NCBI GenBank assembly: GCA_946412245.1
Contig: CAMKGM010000002.1
Location: 22,717-86,716 of the forward strand
Reading direction: 5' to 3'
Source of the DNA: an uncultured Bacteroidales bacterium
GTDB taxonomy: Bacteria; Bacteroidota; Bacteroidia; Bacteroidales; Muribaculaceae
DNA length: 64,000 nucleotides
Shown here: piece after piece, positions 35,918 through 43,217 of the stretch
Layout of the letters: each line of letters begins with the position of its first letter
Position numbering within the stretch: position 1 is the first letter of the stretch
Made by a program: the position numbers and the translations under genes
Notes under the pieces: generated by a model
Told to the model about the DNA's origin: nothing
Databases searched by the model: none
The model's input: only the letters and a program-made list of their open reading frames with translations

Positions 35918-36392
35918 GGTTATGGCTGATGATGTGTTCAATGAACTCACGCACGGCTCCGTCGCCACCGCGCAAGGTGCAGTGGTAGTGGGCAATGGCT
36001 TTCACTTGCCGGCACGCGTCGGCAGGACAGGCGGTGAGTCCGCACCGCTCCATGCACACGATGTCCAGGATGTCATCGCCAATGTAGGCTACATTCTCGC
36101 CAGTACAACCATATTTTTCCATGAGTGCCAGGAGTGTGTCAAGTTTGTCGTGTCTGCCTTGGTGCAGTTCAGTGATGTGCAGTTCGCGGGCGCGGTTTTC
36201 GACAATCCGTGATGTGCGTCCCGTGATGATGGCGGGTACAATGCCGTTGGCGGGCAGCATCTCGTTGATGCCGTAGCCGTCGCGAATGTTGAACGACTTG
36301 AACAACTCGCCGTCAGGCCCCATATTGATTTTGCCGTCGGTGAGCGTCCCGTCAACGTCCATGACCAGTAGTTTGATGATGCTATCGTTCAT
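35895..36392 (-). CDS. kdsC: 3-deoxy-D-manno-octulosonate 8-phosphate phosphatase (HAD, KdsC-type)
   Basis: 165 residues, the small C0 HAD type that forms tetramers. Motifs: MDVDGTLTDGKINM (nucleophile Asp), FNIRDGYGI, IITGRTS, the lysine in GRHDKLD, YIGDDILD, and GGDGAVREFIEHI. It removes phosphate from KDO-8-phosphate in the cytoplasm. kdsA is in the same operon, which supports the call. The last ~7 codons come from the third unit of a tandem repeat, so the C-terminus was altered or extended by that array. Confidence 0.92.
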   Translation of the reverse strand: MNDSIIKLLVMDVDGTLTDGKINMGPDGELFKSFNIRDGYGINEMLPANGIVPAIITGRTSRIVENRARELHITELHQGRHDKLDTLLALMEKYGCTGENVAYIGDDILDIVCMERCGLTACPADACRQVKAIAHYHCTLRGGDGAVREFIEHIISHNQNLAITG

Positions 36393-36396
36393 GAGT

Positions 36397-37050
36397 TTAT
36401 TCTCCGCACTCGTGTTTTATGTTGTCTATGATGTTTTTATAAGATTCGTTGTGGCCGAATAGTGACGATGTGCCCAGCACAAAACCGTCCACGCCATGCA
36501 GACTCCAGCGCTTCATGCGCTCCAGTGTGCAGGCACCGTCCATGATGATTTCAAGATTGTAATCGCTCTTGAGTTTGACGAGTTTCTCCAGTTTGCGGTC
36601 CACGTGTGGCAGATAGACGTGTCCGGCGTGTCCCGGTTTGACCCCCATCACCAAAATAGTGTCGACCAGTTCGTAGTAGTCTTGCAGGCTCTCGATGGTG
36701 GTCTCAGGGTTGATAACGATGCCGGGACGCTTGCCCACTTCCCTGATTTTCTGAATCACTTTCTTGGGGTGTGAGTCTGAATCGGGGTGGAAGTAGATGA
36801 TGTCCACACCGGCATCGGCAAACATCTTGATGTACCGGTTCGGTTCCATGATCATCAAGTGCAGCTCGGTGAGCAGCGACGTGTTGCGGCAAATCGATTT
36901 TACGTCGCCCAGACCCAGTGCGAAGTTGGGGACATATTGTCCGTCCATGACGTCCAGGTGAAGTCGTGTAGCGCCTGCAGCCTCAAGCGTCAGAACCACA
37001 TGCTTGAGGTTGTCGAAGTTGGCGCACATTAATGATGGAGAGTATATCAT
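36397..37050 (-). CDS. Ribulose-phosphate 3-epimerase family protein, AlsE-like
   Basis: 217 residues, a TIM barrel. Metal and catalytic positions: SPSLMCANF, LHLDVMDGQYVPNFALG, ELHLMIMEP, INPETTIE, MGVKPGHAGH, IIMDGAC and FVLGTSSLF. The SPSLMC and GTSxLF forms resemble D-allulose-6-phosphate 3-epimerase (AlsE) more than housekeeping Rpe (which has SPSILSA, MSVNPGFGGQ and VDGG). It starts inside the last codons of the manA-like gene (4 bp overlap) and precedes kdsC by 4 bp, so it belongs to the KDO operon. Its substrate there is uncertain; epimerisation of a pentose or hexose phosphate feeding the pathway is possible. Confidence 0.82.
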   Translation of the reverse strand: MIYSPSLMCANFDNLKHVVLTLEAAGATRLHLDVMDGQYVPNFALGLGDVKSICRNTSLLTELHLMIMEPNRYIKMFADAGVDIIYFHPDSDSHPKKVIQKIREVGKRPGIVINPETTIESLQDYYELVDTILVMGVKPGHAGHVYLPHVDRKLEKLVKLKSDYNLEIIMDGACTLERMKRWSLHGVDGFVLGTSSLFGHNESYKNIIDNIKHECGE

Positions 37051-37952
37051 AGGTCGTTGTCGCGCATTTTTGAAACGAAAGCCAGTTCCACACCGGTGGT
37101 GACAAGTCGCTCACCCGGCCATAGCACGATGGTGCTGCCCGGTGCCACGGTCATGCCGTCGCAGTCAAGTGTGCCCTTCACGAAGGTGAAGCACTCAAGC
37201 ACGGGGCTTTCGTTGGTGTACGATGCGGTGCCGTTTATCAGTTTTGTACTATAGGTTTTTTCTTGAATTTCGCCCTCGGTGGCATAGTTGCGGGTGTGTG
37301 ACTTCAGACCGATGTTCAGGGCTTGTGTCGCTTGCACCACATGGAGCTCGCGCTTGTTGCCGTCGGCATCAATGCGGTCGTAGTCATAGAAACGATAAGT
37401 GAAGTCTGAACCTTCCTCAATTTCATACACCAGGCTACCGGCTGTGATGGCATGCAGCGTGCCCGGTTCCACAAACACATAGTCGCCTTGCTTCACCGCC
37501 AGCGTGTCGGCCATCTCCATAAACTGCTCCCGCTCTATCATGAACCGCTCCTGTTGCAGGTCGCGGCAGGTGCAACCGTTGATGATGGTGCCCGATGTGG
37601 GAGCGTCGATGAAGTACCACGACTCGCGCTTGCCGCGTGTGCCGGGAGCCATGGCATGAGCCATCTCGTCGGTGGGATGTACCTGAACGCTCAGATTCTC
37701 ATGTGCCTCGGTCAGCGCCAGCGTGAGCGGGAAGTACTCATATTGAGCCATTCCCACCTCGTGCTTGAACAGCGGGAATACCTCGTTCAGGCACCGCCCC
37801 TTCCACTGTCCGTTCAGAATCTCGTTGGAGATGCCTTCGCGGCAGTAAAGTGAGTACAGATGCCCTATGCGGTCGCCCTCCACGCCCGTTAACCGGCTAA
37901 TCTTGGGGCCGCCCCAAATGGTGCTGTGTATGATTCTCTTGAGTATCAGCAT
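37047..37952 (-). CDS. manA: Type I mannose-6-phosphate isomerase
   Basis: 301 residues, the short cupin form common in Bacteroidetes. Motifs: LSVQVHPTDEMA (zinc His), GKRESWYFIDA, DYVFVEPGTLHAI and YEIEEGSDFTYRFYDYDR. It interconverts mannose-6-phosphate and fructose-6-phosphate, supplying GDP-mannose for glycans. It overlaps the epimerase gene by 4 bp and follows kdsA by 12 bp, so it is in the LPS-core operon. Confidence 0.92.
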   Translation of the reverse strand: MLILKRIIHSTIWGGPKISRLTGVEGDRIGHLYSLYCREGISNEILNGQWKGRCLNEVFPLFKHEVGMAQYEYFPLTLALTEAHENLSVQVHPTDEMAHAMAPGTRGKRESWYFIDAPTSGTIINGCTCRDLQQERFMIEREQFMEMADTLAVKQGDYVFVEPGTLHAITAGSLVYEIEEGSDFTYRFYDYDRIDADGNKRELHVVQATQALNIGLKSHTRNYATEGEIQEKTYSTKLINGTASYTNESPVLECFTFVKGTLDCDGMTVAPGSTIVLWPGERLVTTGVELAFVSKMRDNDL

Positions 37953-37964
37953 GATTGCGTTGTG

Positions 37965-38762
37965 TCAAAGTGTTTCCGTTGCGATTTCCCTGATGCGCAT
38001 GAGTTGGTTCAACAAGGCATCTACCCGGTCGAGTCGGAGCATGCAACTGCCGTCGCACAGGGCATTGGCAGGGTCATTGTGCACCTCCATGAACAAGCCG
38101 CTCAGCACGCCGGTTGCCACGGCCGCTTTGGCCAGGTAGGGCACATATTCGCTCTTGCCGCTGTTGCCGTAGTTGAAGCCGCCACCGCTAATCTGCACAC
38201 TGTGAGTGGCATCAAAGATTACGGGGTAGCCCAGTCTCGACAGTCTCACCAGCCCGGTCATGTCTACCACCAGCGTGTTGTAACCGAAGCAGTTACCGCG
38301 CTCGCAAAGCATGAAGTCGTGGCAACCGAAGTATTCCATCTTGCTCACCACATTGTTCATCTCCTCAGGGCTTGAGAACTGCGCCTTCTTGATGTTGACC
38401 GTCTTGCCGGTCATGGCCGCAGCCTTGAGCAGGTCGGTCTGTCGGCACAGGAAGGCGGGAATTTGGATGATGTCGGCCACCTCGGCCACGGGCTGAGCCT
38501 GATGAGGCTCGTGGATGTCAGTGACAATCTTCACGCCCACCTCGTTCTTGGCCTTTTCTAAAATGCGCAGACCCTCTTCCAGGCCCGGGCCTCGATAGTT
38601 GGTCGCCTTGGTGCGATTGGCCTTGTCCCATGACGCCTTGAAGTAGAAGTCCACGTCATAGCCCTCGGCGATGCGCTTGAGCGACTCGGCCATAAACATC
38701 ACATTGTCCTGTGACTCAATCACACAGGGACCGGCGAGCAGTTTGAATTTATTGTCAGTCAT
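37965..38762 (-). CDS. kdsA: 3-deoxy-8-phosphooctulonate synthase
   Basis: 265 residues from the ATG at 38762; upstream codons in the frame lie over the promoter. Motifs: LLAGPCVIESQDN, YFKASWDKANRTK, KIVTDIHEP, IPAFLCRQTDLL, FMLCERGNCFGYN, PVIFDATHSVQ and MEVHNDPANALCDG. It condenses phosphoenolpyruvate with D-arabinose 5-phosphate into KDO-8-phosphate. First gene of kdsA-manA-epimerase-kdsC. No D-arabinose-5-phosphate isomerase (KdsD) gene is in the window. Confidence 0.96.
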   Translation of the reverse strand: MTDNKFKLLAGPCVIESQDNVMFMAESLKRIAEGYDVDFYFKASWDKANRTKATNYRGPGLEEGLRILEKAKNEVGVKIVTDIHEPHQAQPVAEVADIIQIPAFLCRQTDLLKAAAMTGKTVNIKKAQFSSPEEMNNVVSKMEYFGCHDFMLCERGNCFGYNTLVVDMTGLVRLSRLGYPVIFDATHSVQISGGGFNYGNSGKSEYVPYLAKAAVATGVLSGLFMEVHNDPANALCDGSCMLRLDRVDALLNQLMRIREIATETL

Positions 38763-38836
38763 CAATAGTCGTTTCTTGTTGATAATAAGCCCGGGAGTCA
38801 TCCCGTAGCCATTCCTGTATAGCATTAAGATAGACG

Positions 38837-38844
38837 CAAAATTA
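38837..38844 (-). promoter_or_regulatory. -7 element of the KDO operon
   Basis: TAATTTTG on the minus strand, 75 bp before the kdsA ATG. No good TTG element at the expected distance, so this is tentative. The rest of 38763-39091 holds only this and the repeats at 39013-39056. Confidence 0.35.
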
Positions 38845-39012
38845 ATAATAATATGTGATACTGACCCACATTTTACTGAAAAAATGCCTGTCCTGTCGCA
38901 ATTCAGACTAGTCATGCGGTGATTCTGACATAAATCCTAATGACAGAATTGGGTTTAATAGGTATGATATGATTCAATTTTTTGTCCAAAAGCTTGCAAG
39001 TGTGAAAAAATA

Positions 39013-39056
39013 TTGCGTAATTTGCGTGACGTAATTTGCGTGACGCGATTTACGCA
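39013..39056 (+). promoter_or_regulatory. Repeats before the P-loop ATPase gene
   Basis: GTAATTTGCGTGAC occurs twice head to tail (39017-39030, 39031-39044). A degraded inverted copy follows (GCGATTTACGCAA, 39044-39056), complementary to TTGCGTAAxTxGC at the left end. Located 36-80 bp before the ATG at 39092, as an operator would be. Confidence 0.4.
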
Positions 39057-39091
39057 AAATATATAGAAGCAATCATTAAAATGTTGATACA

Positions 39092-40210
39092 ATGAAAAAT
39101 CCTTTTTTGAAATATGGTTATCAAGGCGCTGAATACTTTTGTGATCGTGAATCCGAGACGATAACAATAAGTAGAACTATGAGCGGTGGTGCAAGCAATG
39201 TCACACTCATTTCGCCACGCAGAATGGGCAAGACAGGGTTAATTAAACATGCATTTGAAATAATGCGCGAAGATAATCCACAAGCGATATTTATGTATAT
39301 AGACCTATTGCCCACCCGTAGTTTCAGCCAGTTTATACAACTTTTTGGCGAGAGTGTACTGAAAGCCGTTGAAGGTCAAGCATCACTTTTTAAACGTATT
39401 ATTGATGTGTTAAAATCATTGCGACCGGTATTCTCTACCGATGTAATTACGGGGTCTCCCACTGTTTCACTTACAGTAGAGTCCAATGAAGCTGAGGTTA
39501 CAATTCAACGCATTTTCGATATGCTTGACAATATGGGGAAGGATTGTTATATAGCATTTGATGAGTTTCAACAAATTGGTAACTATCCTGAAGATAACGT
39601 AGAGGCATTGTTGCGTTCGCGCATTCAGTTTCTGAAAAATGTACGTTTTATATTTGCCGGAAGTAGTCAGCACATGATGACCCAAATGTTTATGTCGGCA
39701 AAACGTCCTTTCTTCAATAGTACCCAAATTGTGACCCTGAAGCCCATTAATGAAGATGTTTACTACACATGGGCTAATCATTTCTTTGAAATAAAAGGCG
39801 GAAAGTTGAGCCGAGATGTGTTTCATGCATTATATACAAGCCTTGAGGGGCACACGTGGTATATGCAAGCTGTGTTGAATCGCTTATATGAGAATCATAG
39901 CAACGTTGATGAAGTCGCCCAGTATCAGCAGGCAATAACATCAATTGTAGAGGAATATAAAGACTATTATCAAAGTGTCTTGCAATTGCTCACCGGCAAT
40001 CAGACTAAGGTGCTGTATGCGATAGCGAGTGAAGGTAAGGTGCAAGCAATCAATGAGAGTTCCTTTATTAAACGTTATGACCTCAAGGCCAGCAGTAGCG
40101 TGAATACTTCCTTGAAAGCTCTCTGTGCCAAAGAATTGGTTAGTCGTAATGGTAGAACCTATGAGTTGACCGACCGCTTTTTTGCCATCTACTTGCGCAT
40201 TTATCTCTAA
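39092..40210 (+). CDS. P-loop ATPase, archaeal-type (ATPase_2 family)
   Basis: 372 residues, AT-richer than its neighbours. Walker A is LISPRRMGKTGLIKHA (about residues 38-53), Walker B is YIAFDEFQQIG (about 154-164), followed by FIFAGSSQHMM as sensor. The C-terminal ~100 residues look like a winged helix (INESSFIKRYDLKASSSVNT, LVSRNGRTYELTDRFF). Such ATPases are abundant and multi-copy in Bacteroidetes; their role is not well known. Upstream repeats suggest regulated expression. The monocistronic gene lies convergent to an M64 peptidase gene. Confidence 0.85.
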   Translation: MKNPFLKYGYQGAEYFCDRESETITISRTMSGGASNVTLISPRRMGKTGLIKHAFEIMREDNPQAIFMYIDLLPTRSFSQFIQLFGESVLKAVEGQASLFKRIIDVLKSLRPVFSTDVITGSPTVSLTVESNEAEVTIQRIFDMLDNMGKDCYIAFDEFQQIGNYPEDNVEALLRSRIQFLKNVRFIFAGSSQHMMTQMFMSAKRPFFNSTQIVTLKPINEDVYYTWANHFFEIKGGKLSRDVFHALYTSLEGHTWYMQAVLNRLYENHSNVDEVAQYQQAITSIVEEYKDYYQSVLQLLTGNQTKVLYAIASEGKVQAINESSFIKRYDLKASSSVNTSLKALCAKELVSRNGRTYELTDRFFAIYLRIYL

Positions 40211-40233
40211 GTGATGTGAAGTCCTGCCGCAAT

Positions 40234-41529
40234 TCAGGGCCGGTAATGGTTGATGACGCGGGCGATGGCATTGCGGCACACGGGGCAGAAGATGGGCACC
40301 TTGAGCGTGCGCATCATGCAGTTGGGGCAGGGGCGGTACACGCCCTTGAGGCAGCAGCCGGCGCCCTCATAGAGTCCCAGCGTTGCGGTGTCGAGGTTGT
40401 CGTCAGTGGTGTGCTCCACCTTTAGTGCCACTGCATCGGGTAGCATATCCTTCCACTTCGCGTCAAAATCGGCGAGCGTGGTGATGTTGGGCGCCCAGGG
40501 TTCAATGTCGCGCGGGAAGTCGTTCATTTCCTCACCTTCGTAGGCATACTCGTCGGCCAGTCCGGCAAACGAGTGTCCAAATTCGTGCACCAGCACCTCG
40601 ATGAACTTTTTGTGCTTGGTCATGAGCAGGTTCATGGAGTTGTAGATGCCTCCGCCGCCATATTTGTCGGTATTCACCATCACGATGATGTGCTCGTAGG
40701 GCGTGCCGGCGAGTAGGTCGTGCATGCGCTTCATGCGCAGCGTGGTGAGGTAGCGGTCCATCCCGAAGGTGTCGAAACTCGAGCCTAGCGTGGTTTCGTG
40801 CCAAATGCCCTCGGAAGGAATTGACGGTCCGCTGTCCTGCGAGGGTGTGCACACGGCAATGACTCTGAAACGGTTGCGCAGCGACTTGAATGGCTCATAC
40901 GAGAAAAGACCCTCGGTACCCTTGCGGCAGTCCTCGAGATAATCGTCCATCTCTTTCGGGGTGTAACCCTCGGCCACAAAGGCGATGTTGATGGCGTGTT
41001 CAGGGTCGGCAGGCTCGTTGAGCGTGATGTAGGAGGGTGCTTTCTCGCCGATGCGCCGCAGGGTGTAGTCCTTTGGATTCACCCCGTGCCGGATGGTAGC
41101 AGTGGCTTCGTGGCGCGGGTTGAACAGGGTGAGGCACACCACCACCGAGTCGCGTGGCATGGGCAGCAACTGTACACACTCAAACGACTTGGGTGCTCGT
41201 CGGGCATCGGGCAAGTCGAGCCACTCCTGGAACAGGGTGCTGAAGGCCTGGCGGTAGATGACATCGCCGGTCGAGGCCAGCTGCATCGTCACCTCGGCCG
41301 CACCGCGCACGGGCACTTCGGCCATGTGCACCCGCTTTCCATACCAGCCGGGTATGCGGCTCATGGCATCAAGGGCCACGGCCTGGCCATCGGCGTTGCC
41401 GGTGAGGGTATAGTCGATTCGCAGTGTCGAGTCACTAAAATACTTTTTAAAATCCTGTGCCTGACAGTTGATAAATAACAATGTTGTTACCAGTAGCAAC
41501 AGACATAGTTTGTTGATAGTTGTTTTCAT
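40234..41529 (-). CDS. M64 family (IgA peptidase-type) metallopeptidase
   Basis: 431 residues. The N-terminal hydrophobic segment (MKTTINKLCLLLLVTTLLFI) is a signal peptide; cysteine at NCQAQ is not in a good lipobox. Zinc site VLVHEFGHSFAGLADEYAYE (about residues 313-332), preceded by VMVNTDKYGGGGIYN, and a cysteine-rich end (GCCLKGVYRPCPNCMMRT, CPVCRNAI) probably disulfide-bonded or metal-binding. M64 enzymes include IgA-cleaving proteases of Clostridium ramosum; the substrate here is not known. The gene starts 27 bp after the possible true end of the small membrane protein cassette. Confidence 0.93.
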   Translation of the reverse strand: MKTTINKLCLLLLVTTLLFINCQAQDFKKYFSDSTLRIDYTLTGNADGQAVALDAMSRIPGWYGKRVHMAEVPVRGAAEVTMQLASTGDVIYRQAFSTLFQEWLDLPDARRAPKSFECVQLLPMPRDSVVVCLTLFNPRHEATATIRHGVNPKDYTLRRIGEKAPSYITLNEPADPEHAINIAFVAEGYTPKEMDDYLEDCRKGTEGLFSYEPFKSLRNRFRVIAVCTPSQDSGPSIPSEGIWHETTLGSSFDTFGMDRYLTTLRMKRMHDLLAGTPYEHIIVMVNTDKYGGGGIYNSMNLLMTKHKKFIEVLVHEFGHSFAGLADEYAYEGEEMNDFPRDIEPWAPNITTLADFDAKWKDMLPDAVALKVEHTTDDNLDTATLGLYEGAGCCLKGVYRPCPNCMMRTLKVPIFCPVCRNAIARVINHYRP

Positions 41530-41624
41530 ATGTGTTATTATTATGTTTATGACATATTAATTGACAACTTTTATTAAACTTTCTAAAACAAAAGGAATAC
41601 CGACCAAAGCGATACTAAACATAA

Positions 41625-41957
41625 TCATACTGAAAATAAAAAAAATGAGTGGTTCATATTTTTTTTCTTTTGTTTATAATAACAAAAAACTTTTATCCAT
41701 CTTTTCCTCCTTTTATAATAAAAGAAAATTAATAAAATGTTAATCAATATAATTATAGATATATAAACTTTTTGAGATGTACCACTTAATAAAACATGGA
41801 GTGATGGACATGGAATATATTTTAATATGGCAATTGTTACAAGACCAAACCACGAGCCTACACCGGCTGAGCCTGTAAGCAATGATGGTTCACTATTGAT
41901 GCCTCCCATTAATATATAGCGTGAACAAAGATAAAAATAATAATTTATAATTTTCAT
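41625..41957 (-). CDS. Small membrane protein of the AT-rich cassette, C-terminus frameshifted
   Basis: 110 residues as it reads. The N-terminal half matches the paralog at 42119-42514: MKIINYYFYL against MKIIDYYFYL, and EPSLLTGSAGVGSWF against KPSLLTGSFGVGAWF. Membrane helices at about 15-30, 35-60 and 66-82. The frame ends in a run of KKKNMNHSFF, but another frame continues with YEPLIFFIF and VGIPFVLESLIKVVN, homologous to the paralog's YEILFFILF and IGIPFILKQTIKLFS. One more A in the A8 tract (41659-41666) would join them into a 133-residue protein ending at 41557. Phase variation, recent decay, slippage or a sequencing error could explain this. Function unknown. Confidence 0.6.
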   Translation of the reverse strand: MKIINYYFYLCSRYILMGGINSEPSLLTGSAGVGSWFGLVTIAILKYIPCPSLHVLLSGTSQKVYISIIILINILLIFFYYKRRKRWIKVFCYYKQKKKNMNHSFFLFSV

Positions 41958-41972
41958 AATGAGATACTTTTT

Positions 41973-42098
41973 TTAATTGTCAAAATGATTATAAATCAGT
42001 TCGTCACCCCAAATGGCATTGGCAATACCCAAACCTATAGAAATAAAGGGTCCAACAACAGGTATAGCTGCCGATATGTATAAAAGCTTTCGTTTCAT
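41973..42098 (-). CDS. 41-residue small hydrophobic peptide of the AT-rich cassette
   Basis: 41 residues, ATG at 42098, TAA at 41973-41975. Sequence starts MKRKLLYISAAIPVVG and continues with PFISIGLGIANAIWGDELIY, ending in an acidic tail. The second half is almost the same as in the 40-residue peptide at 42523-42645, which argues strongly that both are real genes in spite of their size. The middle is a Gly-rich hydrophobic helix that could span or insert in a membrane. It sits 20 bp after one membrane protein gene and 15 bp before the next. I do not recognise the family; small secreted or toxic peptides would look similar, but that is speculation. Confidence 0.6.
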   Translation of the reverse strand: MKRKLLYISAAIPVVGPFISIGLGIANAIWGDELIYNHFDN

Positions 42099-42118
42099 TG
42101 CTCAATTGTTTTCATTGT

Positions 42119-42514
42119 TCAGGAAAAAAGTTTTATGGTTTGCTTTAAAATGAAAGGTATTCCAATAAAAGCAACATAATACATAAAAAACGAAAAAAGA
42201 ATAAAAAATAAGATTTCATATTTAGATTTTTTCCTGTGATAATATTCATATATTAAATTATACTTATTATTTCTCCGATAATAAAAATAAAATAATAAAA
42301 TGTTTATGAATAAAGCCACTATTATAATTATTTTATTAGCATTAATTATGGCTTGTATCTTATGATTGGATAATTCGTTAATTGTCATAATAGATAAAGC
42401 ACTAAACCATGCTCCTACTCCAAATGAGCCGGTTAGTAATGAAGGCTTACCATCGTCAACGCCTATTCTCATATAGACGGACCAAAGATAAAAGTAGTAG
42501 TCGATTATTTTCAT
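42119..42514 (-). CDS. Small membrane protein of the AT-rich cassette (second paralog)
   Basis: 131 residues. MKIIDYYFYLWSVYMRIGVD at the start, then KPSLLTGSFGVGAWFSALSI, a helix at about 62-77 (IIIIVALFINILLFYFYY), a basic loop of about 20 residues, and a C-terminal helix (about 100-123). Intact paralog of the gene at 41625-41957, with related architecture in the gene at 42650-43060. Likely inner-membrane. It begins 8 bp after the 40-residue peptide gene. No function assigned. Confidence 0.7.
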   Translation of the reverse strand: MKIIDYYFYLWSVYMRIGVDDGKPSLLTGSFGVGAWFSALSIMTINELSNHKIQAIINANKIIIIVALFINILLFYFYYRRNNKYNLIYEYYHRKKSKYEILFFILFSFFMYYVAFIGIPFILKQTIKLFS

Positions 42515-42522
42515 TGTAGATT

Positions 42523-42645
42523 TTAATAGTCAATATTATCATATATCAGTTCGTCACCCCAAATTGCATTAGAGATACCCAAGCCTATAGAAATAAAGGG
42601 ATGGTGTTGAAAATTGGTTTCGGCATATTTGTATTTTGTTTCCAT
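42523..42645 (-). CDS. 40-residue small peptide of the AT-rich cassette
   Basis: 40 residues, ATG at 42645, TAA at 42523-42525. The N-terminal half is polar (METKYKYAETNFQHH), unlike the first peptide, but the second half PFISIGLGISNAIWGDELIY differs by a single residue from it. A conserved end on two different beginnings suggests that the C-terminal 20-25 residues are the functional part. It follows the 136-residue gene by 4 bp. Function unknown. Confidence 0.6.
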   Translation of the reverse strand: METKYKYAETNFQHHPFISIGLGISNAIWGDELIYDNIDY

Positions 42646-42649
42646 ATCA

Positions 42650-43060
42650 TTATTTGCTGAGCATGACAACAAAGAAGAGGACAAATGACAATATTACATA
42701 GGCTAAGACTGCATATCCTTTCAGTTTGTGATATTTTTCGTTCCTATATTTGTGAGCCAATGCTTTGTATCGCCTTTCTCCTTTTGCGTACCTATAAAGC
42801 AATAATAATGTAACAAGATACAAACCTGAAAATACAAAAATGAGACTATAAGTGAAGTCTATAAATAGGCAAGTTATAGCGTTTGCATTAAGAGTTAATA
42901 GAAGAGAGAAATGAATACAACCATAATCTTCATAACCAAGTGTATGTTCACATTTAATATTGAAAATGCCTAGAATGTCTGACAAATCAGTGATATTATA
43001 CCACCATTTGTTCGCATGGGTAATCCTATAGAATATGTAATCAAAGATGTCTCTTATCAT
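42650..43060 (-). CDS. Small membrane protein of the AT-rich cassette (third, divergent)
   Basis: 136 residues. MIRDIFDYIFYRITHANKWW recalls the MKIIDYYFYL start of the other two; a long hydrophobic part follows (about 60-92) then a basic loop RYAKGERRYKALAHKYRNEK and a C-terminal helix (LAYVILSFVLFFVVMLSK). The same order (N-terminal amphipathic part, hydrophobic centre, basic loop, last helix) makes it a distant paralog. First gene of the five-gene run. Unrecognised family. Confidence 0.65.
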   Translation of the reverse strand: MIRDIFDYIFYRITHANKWWYNITDLSDILGIFNIKCEHTLGYEDYGCIHFSLLLTLNANAITCLFIDFTYSLIFVFSGLYLVTLLLLYRYAKGERRYKALAHKYRNEKYHKLKGYAVLAYVILSFVLFFVVMLSK

Positions 43061-43105
43061 TTTTGTTTAGAGGTGTATAAAACGGCACTGATTTCTTTAC
43101 TCCAT

Positions 43106-43128
43106 TAACGTGTAAAAAATGCACGTTA
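43106..43128. other. Short inverted repeat before the AT-rich cassette
   Basis: TAACGTG (43106-43112) and CACGTTA (43122-43128) with a 9-nt A-rich loop. It lies 46 bp upstream of the first cassette gene and about 90 bp after the beta-galactosidase stop, so it may be a weak terminator or an operator. No TAnnTTTG element was found for the cassette in 43061-43217. Confidence 0.35.
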
Positions 43129-43217
43129 TTCTCTCTTTCGATCTCACCTTCTTTTTGAACTATCAAGAAATCCTTACAAGTTGCCTTCTCGTCAATCCCT
43201 CCTCTTTAATTTCAATA

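Noticed and set aside
35734..35988. 84-residue plus-strand reading frame with repeated KVSISGCFYPVMARF
   Set aside because: It only mirrors the 54 bp repeat, whose length is a multiple of three, and runs antisense into kdsC.
39000..39060. CRISPR-like array from the GTAATTTGCGTGAC repeats
   Set aside because: Only two adjacent units without spacers and no cas genes.
41561..41743. 60-residue plus-strand frame in the AT-rich cassette
   Set aside because: Lies antisense to the frameshifted membrane protein, has no homology to the cassette and no promoter.
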